From Adiantum capillus-veneris (lineage: Eukaryota; Streptophyta; Polypodiopsida; Polypodiales; Pteridaceae): 64,000 nucleotides of DNA. Where the stretch lies: assembly GCA_014529385.2 (NCBI GenBank), contig CM043966.1, positions 95,837,587-95,901,586 of the forward strand. The letters are read 5' to 3'. The notes beneath the pieces are model-generated. The model searched no databases. It was not told the origin of the DNA and saw only the letters and a program-made list of their open reading frames with translations. Shown here in pieces: positions 34,578 through 45,785 of this stretch (positions within the stretch are counted from its first letter, which is position 1; every line of letters starts with the position of its first letter). The translations under genes were made by a program, and so were the position numbers.

Positions 34578-34769
34578 TGAAGGAGTACGAGCGGAAGTGC
34601 GACGCGAGAGAGAGTGGAAGAAGAAGAGCACGACGATATGGTGAACTCGCTCTACTGTAATGTGTAGATCATAGTGAGTTCTTATTAGGTTTTTACAAAA
34701 GAATATGTGTACATACCTCGCGGCCCGCCCACTTACCTGGGCGACCACATTGGGCTTTATACCCCAACA
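34578..34769 (-). repeat. Copia 5' LTR
   Basis: It is 192 bp and nearly identical to the left copy. It lies beside the tRNA-iMet primer site. Confidence 0.95.
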
Positions 34770-34774
34770 AGACC

Positions 34775-35112
34775 CAAGAACCAATGTCACCGCTACAAGA
34801 ATAAAGTGCATCAAAAATGAATTCCAAAATCCTCAATGGAAACACAACTACAACAAGCATTCTTATACGTGACTCCTATACAAGAAGAAGAGACTCGCCC
34901 AAGAAGAGGACAGCCATGTCAACAAGCTACCAATGCTCTAATCAAGTGGATACCAAAGTCATCCCAAAAACAACAATCCAATAGCAAACAGACAGTAACT
35001 TTTCATAACCGGCCACACCACAAAGGGAAATTGCTAGAATGCAACCTCTCTAAGGATAGTAGCGATAGTGATGGTTCTTTTGACATCCCCTACCAGGTAC
35101 TCAGGTCATCAC
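34775..35112 (+). pseudogene. Unrecognised reading frame interrupted by the gag-only element
   Basis: The frame from 34836 (METQLQQAFLYVTPIQEEET) is basic and Gln/Ser-rich. It runs into the LTR of the next element at the TSD ATCAC (35108-35112). With the insertion and one TSD left out, it continues in phase from 45786 for 26 codons to a TAG. The product is unknown. It is probably the same old element as 28940-29211. Confidence 0.4.
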
Positions 35113-35414
35113 TATTGGGAATGGGATCGTGCTAGCTACGATAGATGAAAGAGAAACATAGCGTCAATGTGTGAGTGTGTGTGTAAGCAAGGTTATCACT
35201 CAAGTGAATTAGGTTCCAAGATAGAATTAGCTTGGACTCATTAACACAATCTTGAGTATTGACTTAGCTTAGCACAAGCTCACCATAGACAAGCATGTAG
35301 TGCAAAATAGAGTTGTGTTTATTCATTCATGAAATGAGCTTTAAGTAGCTCTACAGCCTTGCTCCACAGCATGTGAGATAATTCCACTCTTCTCTCCTTG
35401 ACTCACACTTTACA
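35113..35414 (-). repeat. Gag-only element 3' LTR
   Basis: It matches 45478-45780 with about a dozen differences. The first bases are TA instead of TG. Confidence 0.9.
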
Positions 35415-35700
35415 ATCGTGACAAAATACTGAAGATGCATGATCCACACAGGATGATAAGCTGGTATCCACACAGGATGGTAAAATCCACACAGGCTGAC
35501 AAAATCCACACAGGAAAACAAAAGTCCTCCCCTACAAGTAGAGAGGCTGCATCTTCAAGGTACGTCTTCATAAAAGATAAGGTTGGTCTCTCCTTTGTCC
35601 TATTTGTCTTCTACTATGTGAGCTGATCCTTTGTTAGGTCTCTTGCCTTCGTAGCTTCTGCTACTGCTTCTGCTTCTCACTACAAAAGGCTCTTCATATT

Positions 35701-35840
35701 AGCGACGCTCACACAGCGACGCTCAAAAAACATTTCCCGGCGTCGCTATGAGCGTCGCTATAAGCGTCGCTATGAGCGTCGCAAATTTACAAATAAATTT
35801 GCGACGCTTATAGCGACGCTCATAGCGACGCCAGCTGGGG
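35701..35840. repeat. CACTA left subterminal repeats
   Basis: Repeated AGCGACGCT and its complement are arranged so that about 35741-35782 and 35796-35832 form a hairpin. In En/Spm, subterminal motifs of this kind bind the TnpA protein. Confidence 0.85.
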
Positions 35841-35929
35841 TAAAAAAAATAACCGAGCGCGCCCAAAAACTCAGATCTCAGATCTGAGTTTTTCGGCGCC
35901 CTCAAGCAAAGAGCAGGTAACGCTCTCCC

Positions 35930-35969
<40 letters not shown>

Positions 35970-35974
35970 CTTCT

Positions 35975-36014
<40 letters not shown>

Positions 36015-36130
36015 AGAGGAAGGAGAGCCAGGTATGCTCCTTCCCTCTCCTCATTCTCATGTTCCCTTCCCCTCTTTCTCTCTCCCTCTCTCTCTCTCTC
36101 ACACACACACATACACACACACATAGTGTT

Positions 36131-36165
<35 letters not shown>
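35930..36165. repeat. Cluster of CT, CA and GA microsatellites
   Basis: (CT)n near 35930-35966, (CA)n near 35976-36010, further CT/CA near 36071-36122 and GA near 36136-36163, within the CACTA left arm. The following 200 bases contain three to four diverged copies of a CATGCATAAACAAAAAACGC unit with GAGAGAGAAAA. Confidence 0.85.
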
Positions 36166-36168
<3 letters not shown>

Positions 36169-36750
36169 AACAAAAACAAAAACGCACACACATACATAAA
36201 CAAAGAATGCACACACACATTGAGAGAGAAAAAGAGAGAGAGAGCATGCATAAACAAAAAACGCACGCATTGAGAGAGGAAAAGAGAGAGAGAACATGCA
36301 TAAACAAAAAACGCACACATTGAGAGAGGAAAAGAGAAAGAAAACATGCATACGATCCAAAAAAACGCACACACATTGAGAGAGAAAGAAAGAGAAACTA
36401 AGGGAGCGTCGTAGGAAACTAATTAAAATTAAAAGACCTAAAGATCTAGCCGACGAGGAGTTGAACTGAAGACCTATTATTCAAGAGGGAAATGGCATAA
36501 TCAATCTATCATACTTGGCATGGGTGATAGAAAGGTTATACCATTTATCTCTTTTTATTGGCACACACATCCACACACGCGCACACACACAGGAAGAAGA
36601 GAGTTATAACGTCGTAGGAAACTATCTTAAAAGACGTTAAAGATTAGGTTATATGTAGACTTACATTAGATTAGATTTAGGTTTATTTATAACTAGATTT
36701 ACGTTTATTTAAGCTAGATTTAGATTTACGTTATATTAGATTAGATGCGG

Positions 36751-36943
36751 GTCTCCATAGACTGCGATGCCTGCATGAAGCGGGTGAAGAAAGCCCTCAA
36801 TGGAATATAGGGTATTGCTGCCTTCACTCATGGTGGGCTCCGTCGATCCAAAAGTACTGGTGAAATGTCTTCAGAAGATAGGGAAGAAGGTGGATCTTCA
36901 GGGCGACAAGAGTCACTACATCCCCGACACAATGACCATCTAA
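36751..36943 (+). pseudogene. Captured heavy-metal-associated (HMA/HIPP-type) domain fragment
   Basis: The first part reads VSIDCDACMKRVKKALNGI with the metal-binding CxxC motif of HMA domains, then an in-frame TAG. After a frame change the second part reads VDPKVLVKCLQKIGKKVDL, matching the VDP..VL..V.K.GKK..L end of the same domain, and stops at TAA 36941-36943. HMA domains bind copper or other metals, and plants have many (HIPP) genes. It lies in the CACTA left arm, far from the transposase exons, so it is most likely host sequence picked up by the transposon. It is not functional as read. Confidence 0.65.
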
Positions 36944-37327
36944 ACAACCTCTAGTCATTAGACTTACGTTAAATTAGATTTAGCTTTATTTTTAGTTAGA
37001 TTTACGTTTATTTAGATTTACGCTTATTTACGTTAGATCGAGTCCACGCAAGAATTACTTATGGTTTAGGGTTTAGAGTTAGACGAACAGTGAAAAGATC
37101 TACTGTGAAAAGATGTTAAGATGAAGTGAAGTGCTACAGCTAGAGAAGAGGCAAAGGGATTTTGTCCACTACATGCAGTATCATGTAGACGTGGGTGTGT
37201 AGATTTCTTGTACCCACAAATATAGGTATTGACCAATAAAGACGAGATTATAACCCGGTGGTTCTGATCTCCGTGCACCTCTAGACCGAGGTGTGTGGGG
37301 ATTGGACATGACTAGAGAATGTGAGGT

Positions 37328-37329
<2 letters not shown>

Positions 37330-37361
<32 letters not shown>
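37330..37361. repeat. (GA)n microsatellite
   Basis: About 16 GA units in the CACTA left arm. The preceding region (36640-37050) is built of degenerate TAGATTTACGTTTATTTA-like repeats. Confidence 0.85.
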
Positions 37362-37365
<4 letters not shown>

Positions 37366-37547
37366 GACGAAGAATGCCAATAGAATATTAAATTTGTTGT
37401 CCAGGTTATAAGTTTTTTATCCTCATTATGAGTAGCGACGAGGATGTGGGACCGTCCAACCAAAACACCTATCTCTGAACGAGGGTCTTATGTCCTTGTA
37501 ATCAATGCAAGCATGCTGTGCGACGGACAAGACGTGTTTCTTTGCAG

Positions 37548-40500
37548 CACGTTCGCGAATTTGGCGAGTTCGATCCATCTATTATAGATCGAGTTGTTGC
37601 CAATTATAACTCGTCGGACTCTGACGCTGGCCAACAAGCAGCAATCTTGCAACCCAATAGACGTATTCGCAGGCGCTTTGGTCAAGCAGCATATGTGAGG
37701 CCACAAGATGTACTCTCTGACATCTCGGGGGATGATCATGCAGAGCACATTCCCAACGAGGCAATGTTTGAGCCCGAGATTGATGAAATGATCGAGACGA
37801 TCATGGATTCAGAAAGGCTTATCTATGATGATATGAAAAGTGAAGCCGATACGTCATTGTATAATGGAGCACGTATGTCTAGATTGAAAGCACTCCTGGT
37901 TCTTCTCAACATGCAGGCAAAGTTTGGATGGAGTGACACTAGCGTCACAGCGCTTTTCAGGTGATCTATTACAATTAGTTTACTTTAATAGAACTCTAAA
38001 TGTATAATGATCTGATAGATTTTTACACAACTGTATCATATTTTTATGTTGTGTAGATTGCTGAAAGAGCACATTCTACCAGCTGACAATGTGATGCCAG
38101 ATTCCCGAGATGAAGCAAGAAAGATTTTGCGAAACTTGGGGATGGATTACAATTCTATCCACGCTTGTCCTAATGACTGCATTCTTTTCAGAGGGGAATA
38201 CACAGACATGGAGAAGTGTCCGAAATGTGATTCCGAAAGATATCGAGTAGATCTCCACGGGACAAAAATTCCACAAAAGGTTTTGCGACATTTTCCTTTG
38301 CTTCCTCGCATCAAGCATTTCTTCGAATGTAAGTCCATGGCCGCCCTAGCATCATGGCATGAGGAGAATAAATCTTCGGATGGTGTGCTACGAATTCCTG
38401 GAGATTGCGCAGCCTGGAAACATATAGATGGAACATGGTCGGATTTTGCCAGGGAAGCTCGAAATTTGCGCTTAGGCCTGGCTATGGATGGCGTAAATCC
38501 ATTTGGTCAAAGATCAACATCTTACAGTGTATGGCCCGTTGTCATCGTCAACTACAACATTCCCCCGTGGTTGACTACGAAGAAGGGGCACCTATGGCTA
38601 ATAAGCTTGATTGTGCCAGGGCGATATAAAGTGGGGAATATGGATGTGTATCTTCGTCCACTATTGGAAGAGCTACAACAATTGTGGATTGGCATAGAGG
38701 TGGTGGATATGAGCCGACACACAGGACGACGGAATGCTTTGATCAGAGGTATTCTAATGTGGACCATGCATGACTATCCCGGGCTAACAGAATGCTCAGG
38801 TGATCTATTGACACTCCTCACTCAGACACTGTAAATCTTGTTTTTCCCCATAGTTGATCTATTATCATGTGTATACATGCAGGGCTTCAAACAAGCGGAT
38901 ACAGAGCATGTGTCACATGTGGACCTAGACTGAATGCACGTAGGGCACCCTCACTGAAGAAGCAAATCTACGAAGGTCATCAAGCGTATCTTCCGGAGAA
39001 TCATGTGTTACGCGACGGCTTTTTGGGAAGAGAGCCACCAAGGATGTCTGCACAAGCATGGTTAGAGCAGAAGGAGATGTGCGATGACGGATTGCCTCCA
39101 GGGATGAAGAGACTATCTCTATGGTACGAGTTACCATACTGGCCCCGACTCGTGATCAATCACTTGCTCGATCCAATGCACATATTCAAGAATGTGGGTA
39201 ATCTACTATGGGACCATTTGACCGGCAAGAAAGATACTTTGGGAGCCAGAGTTGACCTTAGAAATGTGGATCGTATGGAGCAATATTGGCCGCAAACAGC
39301 GTCTGATGGATCGATAAAACTTCCTAAAGCACCATGGATTTTCACAGGAGCCCAAGAACGCAAAGTAAAAGAGGCCATTCGATCTTTGCGGACCCCCACT
39401 GGCGTAATGCACTCGCTCCGAACGTGTTTTACTAAAGAAGGAAAGCTTACCGGTTTGAAGTCACACGATTGGCATAAAATGTGTCAGGTACTTTCATAGT
39501 GGACTTTAATATCATTGCATAAAATGTGGACTTTAATATCATTGCTGCACATACTTTACAGTTTATTTTACCGGTTGCCATTGAGGGATGTTTGTCTCTC
39601 GACATCCGTAACACAATCTACAAACTTGCAAAGCTGGTGCAATGGATCTCACAAAAGGAGATCGACGTAGACTCCATACCATTCGCCAAACTAAATGCTG
39701 CGGAGCTTGTGTGCATGTTTGAGAAACATTTTCCTACTACAATACTAACCATTCAGGTGCATCTTCTTGTTCACATAGTTGATGAGGTGGAAATAGCTGG
39801 CACAGTTCATTCCAGATGGATGTTCTTCTTAGAGCGTTTCATGAAAACGCTTAAGGGATATGTGCGTCAAAAGGCACGTCCGGAGGGTAGCATGGCAGAA
39901 GGTTGGTTGGTATCAGAGTCCCTAGTGTACATTGGAGAGTGGCTAGACGGATTTGATAAATCCCGGGACACGCTATGGCGAACCATAGATGATGAGCGCA
40001 TATCTGGGATTGTCATGTGCAATCTCGGTGTTGAGAAGAAGATGACGGAAGATCTAGAGGCTAAAATCAACCGATTTTGCATGCTTCACAATCCAGTGAT
40101 GCAAAAGTGGATTTCACAATATGAGGATGCAAAGCAAGAGCGACAAAGGGCACGAATCGAGTGGAGACGGGGAAGACGACCACCGATGCACTATCCAGCG
40201 GTTCTGGAGAGCCTACCAACCTTCATGAGCTTAAGATGGTTGCACAACCAATTGAAAAGCGCACAACAATGCGGTGACGAAGTGACTGAAGAAGAGTGGG
40301 AGTACTCTCGGGGTTGCGCGACCAAGGTAAGTTTGCAATGTACGACTAGCAAGTGACTTTATTTATAAACGTTTGAACGGCCAATCATAATCTTTGTTCA
40401 TTGTAGTATAAGTCATACACAGCAGCATGGTGTAAAGGTCGACATTTTAGGGTGGAACGAATCGACAAAAAGCGTTTTACTCAAGATTGTGGAATCATGG

Positions 40501-41159
40501 CAAAATTTGAACAGTCTAGTCGACGACGTTCCTCTGATGCAGATCCCGTGGTGGCGGAACTCACTTACTTCGGCACATTGCAAGAGATTTTGAGGATCGA
40601 TTACAGAGGATTTTTTGTCGACTTGTTCGATGTGCAATGGTTCAAGATAATCATGGAGGGTCGAAACGCTACTGTGCGTAGAGGAGAGTCTGGTTTTCTT
40701 GAGGTGGATTCTACTAAGAAATGGACTGACCTAAGAGACACTTTCGTACTACCCGAGCATTGTGAACAAGTAAGTATATAAATAGTTAACATCCCCCTTT
40801 TACAAGTTATGTGCTTGAAAGCTCTCATGTAAGTTATGTGGCTCTGGCAGGTAGTATTTCATCCTACAAAGTCTACATCAAACTGGTGGTACGTCATAGA
40901 GGTAGCCCCTCGTAGTGCAAGGACGTATGAAGGCTACCATGTACCAATCACAACGACATCAATGGAGGAGATCAGAGAAGATGCTCAATCAGAAGCCGCT
41001 GCGGTGGTGCCAGACGAGCATCAAGATGCTACTACTCTATATGGGGTGCATGCAGAGGAGCTACAAAATGAAACAGAGGATATGTGTTTAAACGGAGAGC
41101 TCTATATAGATATAGGAAGTTATGCTGAGTTATACGAGGATGAGAGAGAGATCTCTTAA
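37548..41159 (+). CDS. CACTA transposase (TNP2 family)
   Basis: Exons 37548-37960, 38057-38799, 38883-39487, 39562-40326, 40407-40769 and 40851-41159 join in phase, for about 1066 aa. The 5' end is uncertain: the first exon follows a TTTCTTTGCAG acceptor and the start codon was not fixed. TNP2 hallmarks are ACPNDCILFRGEYTDM, CPKCDSERYR, LRIPGDCAAWKHIDGTWSDF, LGLAMDGVNPFG, PPWLTTKKGHLWL, MHDYPG and LDPMHIFKNV. The C-terminal exons match the DUF4218-like (FILPVAIEG) and DUF4216-like (WWYVIEVAP) domains that follow TNP2. It cuts and moves the element with its partner. No stops are seen, so it may be active. Confidence 0.9.
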
Positions 41160-41431
41160 AGCCACAAATATTGTATTTGAACAATTTTGCTCCGTGCTGT
41201 AAAAGCTCTGGCTCTCTAAGTAGCTTCCATGGTGTATAACGCTCTTTTCTACTCGCGCTCACATCTTTTGATTGAAAATTCTGAGTTTTCGACTTGCCTC
41301 TTTTATCACTCGATTCATTGCGTCATTGTATTTATATGCGTCATTACGTCATTGTATTTAATGGTCTTTGCGTCATTGTCTACTCTATTCATTCAATATT
41401 AAGTTTAAATATTCGTGTGTTTAATGCAGGT

Positions 41432-42745
41432 ATGGATGATGAGGAGTTTCTTTCTTCTTTGTCACCGCAGCAGAGACAGTGGTACGTAGAGCGTCATCGC
41501 TCTGGCGCATCATCGCGCGTTCCTACACCATCCGCATCTCCCTCTCTTTCGGAGCATTCGGCGCGCTCTGAAGCTTCGGCGTCGACGAGACGAGCGTCAC
41601 ACTCGTCTAGACACCGGCGCTCTAGTGGTGGCGGTGGCGGTTGTTGTGGGGATTCCGCCACCGATGCCTCCACACCGCCTCGTGTTCGACGAGGCTCTTT
41701 ACCCTCCCCTTCTTTGCCCGCCCCCACACCAGCCACAGCATCGCCATCTACGCCAGGTTTTGCACGGCTGACTGTTCCTAGAAGCTACACACCTCTACCT
41801 ACTCCGCCGGGAGCCACCCCACTCGACACTCCTCGCTTCGGCGCCCAGACGCCGGTGGAGACACCTGACGTCCGTACCCCCATCGACACGCCGCTAGAGA
41901 CCCCTGCCGGGACACCCAGGTTCACGCGTCACCGGCCAGAGGGCTTGCCTTACTCCGTCGACATCAGCGGCGGCATCATCATGGATGATGACAGCAAGAA
42001 GGTGATCTCGCGCATGCGTGGTCTTTGCTCTCAGCTGTTTAGACACTATATACTAAACAAATGGAGTGAAGTACCAAGTGATTTAAAAAACAGAGTCATC
42101 AGCATACTTCATGATGAGTTTCCCGTTCCAACACGGGTTCAGGGCTTCAATGAAGACCTGATGAAGATTCGAATGCGCGAATACTGCAAACACAAGCGTT
42201 CCGAAGTGCAAAAAGCAATCAAGAATGGGTGGAATAGGCCAGATTGGCTGGCCAAAGAAGATTGGAAGAATGCGAAGAAAGCAGCGCGCGAGAATCCCGA
42301 CAAGTGGAAGCAACAAAAGGATGCAGCCAGAGTGCGAGTAGAGGCAGGGAGCTCGCACCACTTGGGGAGCGGTGGATGGGCATCATTTGAGGCCGATTTT
42401 GTAAGTCTTTTCACATTGCTCTTTATGCATGTTCGATAGTTTAGGGTTTATGAGTTTTTTAGTTCTAACATAATGAAATCTTTGTATGTTTTGACAGTGG
42501 TCGATGACAGGACGTGATCCCACACCGTACGAGCGCGAGTACGCAGGCAGGAAGGGCTTAAACGCCCTGATGGACATTCTCAGTTCTCGCGGCGGCATGG
42601 TTAGTATTAGGGTTTACTCTTTTTTATTTTTTGTATTGTTTTATAAATGTCGTTATATGTTTATATTTACTGAAAACTGTCTTATTGTCTTTTTTTGCAG
42701 AATCCGACAGATACGCCGCTTGGACGCGATGAGACGTCTGATTAG
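41432..42745 (+). CDS. CACTA second gene, TnpA / Transposase_24-like
   Basis: Exons 41432-42400, 42498-42599 and 42701-42745 give about 371 aa starting MDDEEFLSSLSPQQRQWYVE. The first 200 residues are Ser/Pro/Thr/Arg-rich and disordered, with repeated TPxxTP motifs. The folded part (LFRHYILNKWSEVPSDLKNR, WNRPDWLAKEDWKNAKKAA) resembles plant En/Spm second-gene proteins, which bind subterminal repeats. A GCAGGT acceptor lies three bases before the ATG, so a 5' non-coding exon is likely. The GC-rich first exon stands out from the AT-rich surroundings. Short spacing from the transposase gene fits the two-gene CACTA layout. Confidence 0.75.
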
Positions 42746-43108
42746 ACGACGTCAGTTTAGCCGTAGCTAGATAGCATTAGTTTAGGGTTTCTCGTAGCTT
42801 ATGTATCATGAGACGGATTTTATACGTCTTTTTGAAAATGTATATTATTACATTTGTCACCGCAATTCCTTTTGCCAATCAATTCTTTATGCCTATGATG
42901 TTGTACAATTGTCATTATTACATTTGCCAATCAATTCAGTTTGCCTATGATGTGTACAATTGTCAATTTTGCAAACAATGCGTCTTGTGGGTGACTATTT
43001 TGGGTCTATTATCTACTTTTGCACTTTTTTTAAAAACTGAATCAAGTACAATATGGTTGATGGGTGGCAGGGCATTCAATGCCCTGCCACCAAAAAAATA
43101 TTCTCTCA

Positions 43109-43330
43109 GGCATCGCTATAAGCGTCGCTATTTATGGCTCTGTAGCGTCGCTATATGCGTCGCTATACTCTTCTGTGAGAGCGTCGCTATAAGCGTCGCT
43201 ATAGGCGTCGCTATGAGCGTCGCTATATAGCGACGCATATAGCGACGGCTATAGCGACGCTTATAGCGACGCCTATAGCGACGCTCTCGTAGCGACGGTT
43301 TTAGCGACGCCGGGGGTTATAAAAACCCAG
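43109..43330. repeat. CACTA right subterminal repeats
   Basis: Many copies of GCGTCGCTAT (about 43109-43225) are followed by the reverse complement (about 43227-43310), giving a long hairpin. It pairs functionally with the left array. Confidence 0.85.
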
Positions 43331-43383
43331 TGTATTTCCGTCGCTAACAGCATCACAAGAGCACACAACCTCTTGTAGTGTCT

Positions 43384-44194
43384 GTTGCTGTTTCTTTCTC
43401 CACTGCTACTACCTCCATTTGAGTAGCCTCGAGAAGGTGGGTGTCCCTTCTTACCACATTTGCCACAAGGATTTTTTGTGTAGTAGTCTTTTGCTACGTG
43501 TCCCATTCTTCCACATTCATAACACTTTCTTCCAGTTGATGATGTTGATGGCGAATGTCTTCCCCTTGAGGATGTTGTGACAAAGGCCCCTCCTGATGGA
43601 GTTAATGAACCTCTTTGATTTCTTTCTTCTGCTTGGACTGAGTTGAGGACATCTTGAAAAGGTGGAGCTGGTTCTTTTTCTTCAAGAATTGTGACTAAGT
43701 GGTCATAAGAAGGTGGAAGTGCACTCAATAGTATGTCCACTTTGTCCTCTTCTGGTACTTTGACCTGGATGTAAGTGAGTTGCGTGACAATGCTCTTAAG
43801 CCTATTTACTAGGCTAGCAGTGTCCTCCCGTTCAATCATGGTGATCTTGTAAAGTTGTCTTTTGAGACTAACTTTACTTCTTTTGGCCCTAGTTCCAAAA
43901 TTTCTTTCTAAAACATGCCAGGCATCATGTGCATGCGTACATTCGTCTATGAAATGCACATAATTGTCATGCAAGGAGGTGATGATGATTCCTAACGCTT
44001 GTTCGTCTTTGGCCAAATTCTGTGCACTTGCTATGAGTGTAGATGCCCTAGTGTGCACTCCATCAGGTTCGTCTTGTTGCTCTAAGGCAGTGCTGATGAC
44101 TGACCACAAACATTTTTTCATAAGATATCCTCTTAATTTTGTGCCAGGTGGGAAATCCTTCCCCGTTGAATTTTTCTATTCCCTTGTCTCCCAT
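43384..44194 (-). pseudogene. gag: Gag of the gag-only LTR element (copia-type)
   Basis: It starts at the ATG of 44194 (MGDKGIEKFNGEGFPTWH). A one-base slip near 44140 moves to the frame of LMKKCLWSVISTALEQ. The copia-type Gag core follows (ALPPSYDHLVTILEEKE). Zinc knuckle CYECGRMGHVAKDYY has Tyr in place of the last Cys, and a second partial knuckle is PCGKCGKKGHPPSRGY. After the CACTA insertion the frame continues at 35677 with an Arg/Ser repeat and ends at a stop about 26 codons later. It would form particles supplied with enzymes by a related autonomous element. Confidence 0.8.
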
Positions 44195-45466
44195 TTGTGC
44201 TAATAGAGGGGTCTTAGCTTAGGAAACTCTCCTAGCCAGTGTCTACCTCTTTACACAGTGCAGAAGAATTTGAAAATTTTATTTGAAGTTGTGCTCGGCT
44301 GGGTTCATTTCATTACAAGGAAAATTTCTTTAGTAAAGCTTTACTCTCTTTTTTGAAGCTCCTCTTCACTGTCTGAAGCCCGTCTTCATAGATAGGGGAA
44401 ATGTCTTTGCTTTTGCTTTTGATTCTCGAAAGAAACCCTCCTTGAAGCTTGGTAATAAACTTCTTTGAATTGCTGCAATGCCATGGTCGCTGAGAACGGA
44501 CCCTTTGGTAGCCCTTGGAGTTCTCGATGGTTTTGAGTGGCTTTTGGTGTGTTCCCTCTTTGAATTAAGCTTTTGAAGTATTCTTTTGAAGTGTCGGTGG
44601 GACACTCCCCTTGGACAAATATGTGAGCCAAAATATTGGCCGCGGGTTGGAACTCTTGAGGCCCGTGGGAAGGTAAGTGGATCAATGCAGGAAGGGGTCT
44701 TATGAGTTGCGGGCAGGCGGGGTCAGGCCGAGCGGCAGGCTCCGGGCAGTCCAAGCAAGCAGGGGTAGAATCGGGCAGCAAGGGCAAGGCGGGCAGAGTC
44801 GAGGCATGCGCGGGCAGATCCGGGCAGCGGGCAACGTATCCGGGTAGGCGGGGTCAATGAGTGGTCTTCCACAGATGGAGGTCCACGTGCGTGCTCATGA
44901 TAGCAGCACCCCCTATTTCTTTTGGCCTTATTTAGGCAATGGTCCCACTAACCCTATCTCAAAACCCAACAATGGGTATATTTATTAAATGCTCCTTCTG
45001 CCCCACACACACAAAGTGCCTCTGTGTCTCTGTTCTACAGAAAATTCAAGAGAATGATAGTGAAAAACTAAGCTTGGATCATGAAGAAGAACAATCCGAA
45101 TGCAACAATCTTGAGCTCAATGGAAAGCTCTCGACTAGTCCTTTCTCCGCACACAACTAATTGCAGAGATTTAGGCAAGGAGAATCAAATTATTGTTGAT
45201 ACAAAAAAGGTGAAAACAAAAGGAAATGTTCCAAAATTGTATTGAATGCAAGACAATAAGAACCAAATGACGATCACTAATCAAGTATTAATCCCTCTAC
45301 TATCCAAGAGAGTAGTGGCTCAAGGGGAAGAACCCAAGAACATGCTCACATTAACTAGAGAAGCACTAATCTTCATTAGTCATGCTAAACTAAGGATCTA
45401 CTGAGATTGGGAGATACTAATCGAGACTAAATGCATAGTAAATAGCCTAGCTAGTACACCATAGAT
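44195..45466 (-). other. Leader of the gag-only element
   Basis: This lies between primer site and gag. It holds a G-rich stretch at about 44640-44850 built from degenerate GCGGGCAG-like units, and otherwise no protein I can support. Confidence 0.5.
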
Positions 45467-45477
45467 CTGATACCAGT

Positions 45478-45780
45478 TGTTGGGAATGGAATCGTGCTAG
45501 CTATGGTGGATGAAAGAGAAACATAGCGTCAAATGTGTGAGTGTGTGCGTAAGCAAGGTTATCACTCAAGTGAATTAGGTTCCAAGATAGAATTAGCTTG
45601 GACTCATAAACACAATCTTGAGTATTGACTTAGCTTAGCACAAGCTCACCATAGACAAGCATGTAATGCAAAATAGAGTTGTGTTTATTCATTCATGAAA
45701 TGAGCTTTAAGTAGCTCTACAGCCTTGCTCCACAGCATGTGGGATAATTCCACTCTTCTCTACAAAGCTCACACTTTACA
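45478..45780 (-). repeat. Gag-only element 5' LTR
   Basis: TG...CA ends, beside the tRNA-iMet primer site and followed by TSD ATCAC. Confidence 0.9.
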
Positions 45781-45785
45781 ATCAC

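Larger units (their letters stand above)
29212..34769 (-). mobile_element. Ty1/copia LTR retrotransposon, complete ends, decayed coding region
   Basis: The LTRs at 29212-29409 and 34578-34769 start TGAAGGAGTA and end CCCCAACA, and are flanked by the 5-bp TSD AGACC (29207-29211 and 34770-34774). The primer-binding site, complementary to initiator-Met tRNA, lies at 34564-34577. A polypurine tract (AAGTGGGAGGT on the minus strand) adjoins the left LTR. The LTRs differ by a GGAGTA duplication and a few substitutions, so the insertion is not very old. It has short LTRs (192-198 bp) and one Gag-Pol frame with four stops. Confidence 0.95.
35678..43380 (+). mobile_element. CACTA (En/Spm-type) DNA transposon, apparently complete, 7.7 kb
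   Basis: The terminal inverted repeats are CACTACAAAAGGCT at 35678 and CACTACAAGAGGTT (reverse strand) ending at 43380. The 3-bp TSD TCT lies at 35675-35677 and 43381-43383. Subterminal arrays of GCGTCGCTAT/ATAGCGACGC occur at both ends. Two plus-strand genes, a TNP2-type transposase and a TnpA-like protein, show no stops or frameshifts in their exons. The left arm carries long microsatellites and a captured heavy-metal-domain fragment. It inserted into the gag frame of the surrounding LTR element, so it is younger. Confidence 0.95.
35113..45780 (-). mobile_element. Gag-only (TR-GAG-like) non-autonomous LTR element, interrupted by CACTA
   Basis: The LTRs at 35113-35414 and 45478-45780 are about 302 bp, start T(G/A)TTGGGAATGG, end CACTTTACA, and are flanked by TSD ATCAC (35108-35112 and 45781-45785). 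The initiator-Met primer site (complement of CTGATACCAGT) is at 45467-45477. With the CACTA transposon (35678-43380, TSD TCT) left out, the interior is only about 2.4 kb, with a gag frame and no protease, integrase or reverse transcriptase. This is the layout called TR-GAG. I see no polypurine tract beside the left LTR. Confidence 0.85.

Noticed and set aside
35701-35840. Direct repeats resembling a CRISPR array
   Set aside because: The units are CACTA subterminal repeats with no spacers, in a plant genome with matching terminal repeats and TSD.
35902-36376. Overlapping minus-strand frames with Cys/Val and Ser/Leu runs
   Set aside because: They arise from CA and CT/GA microsatellites and overlap each other in several frames.
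41494-41736. Minus-strand frame opposite the TnpA-like gene
   Set aside because: It is a GC-rich shadow of the plus-strand exon, which has splice sites and family resemblance.
44386-44787. Minus-strand Pro-rich frame upstream of the gag-only element's gag
   Set aside because: It is composed of the GCGGGCAG-like leader repeat and has no recognisable domain.
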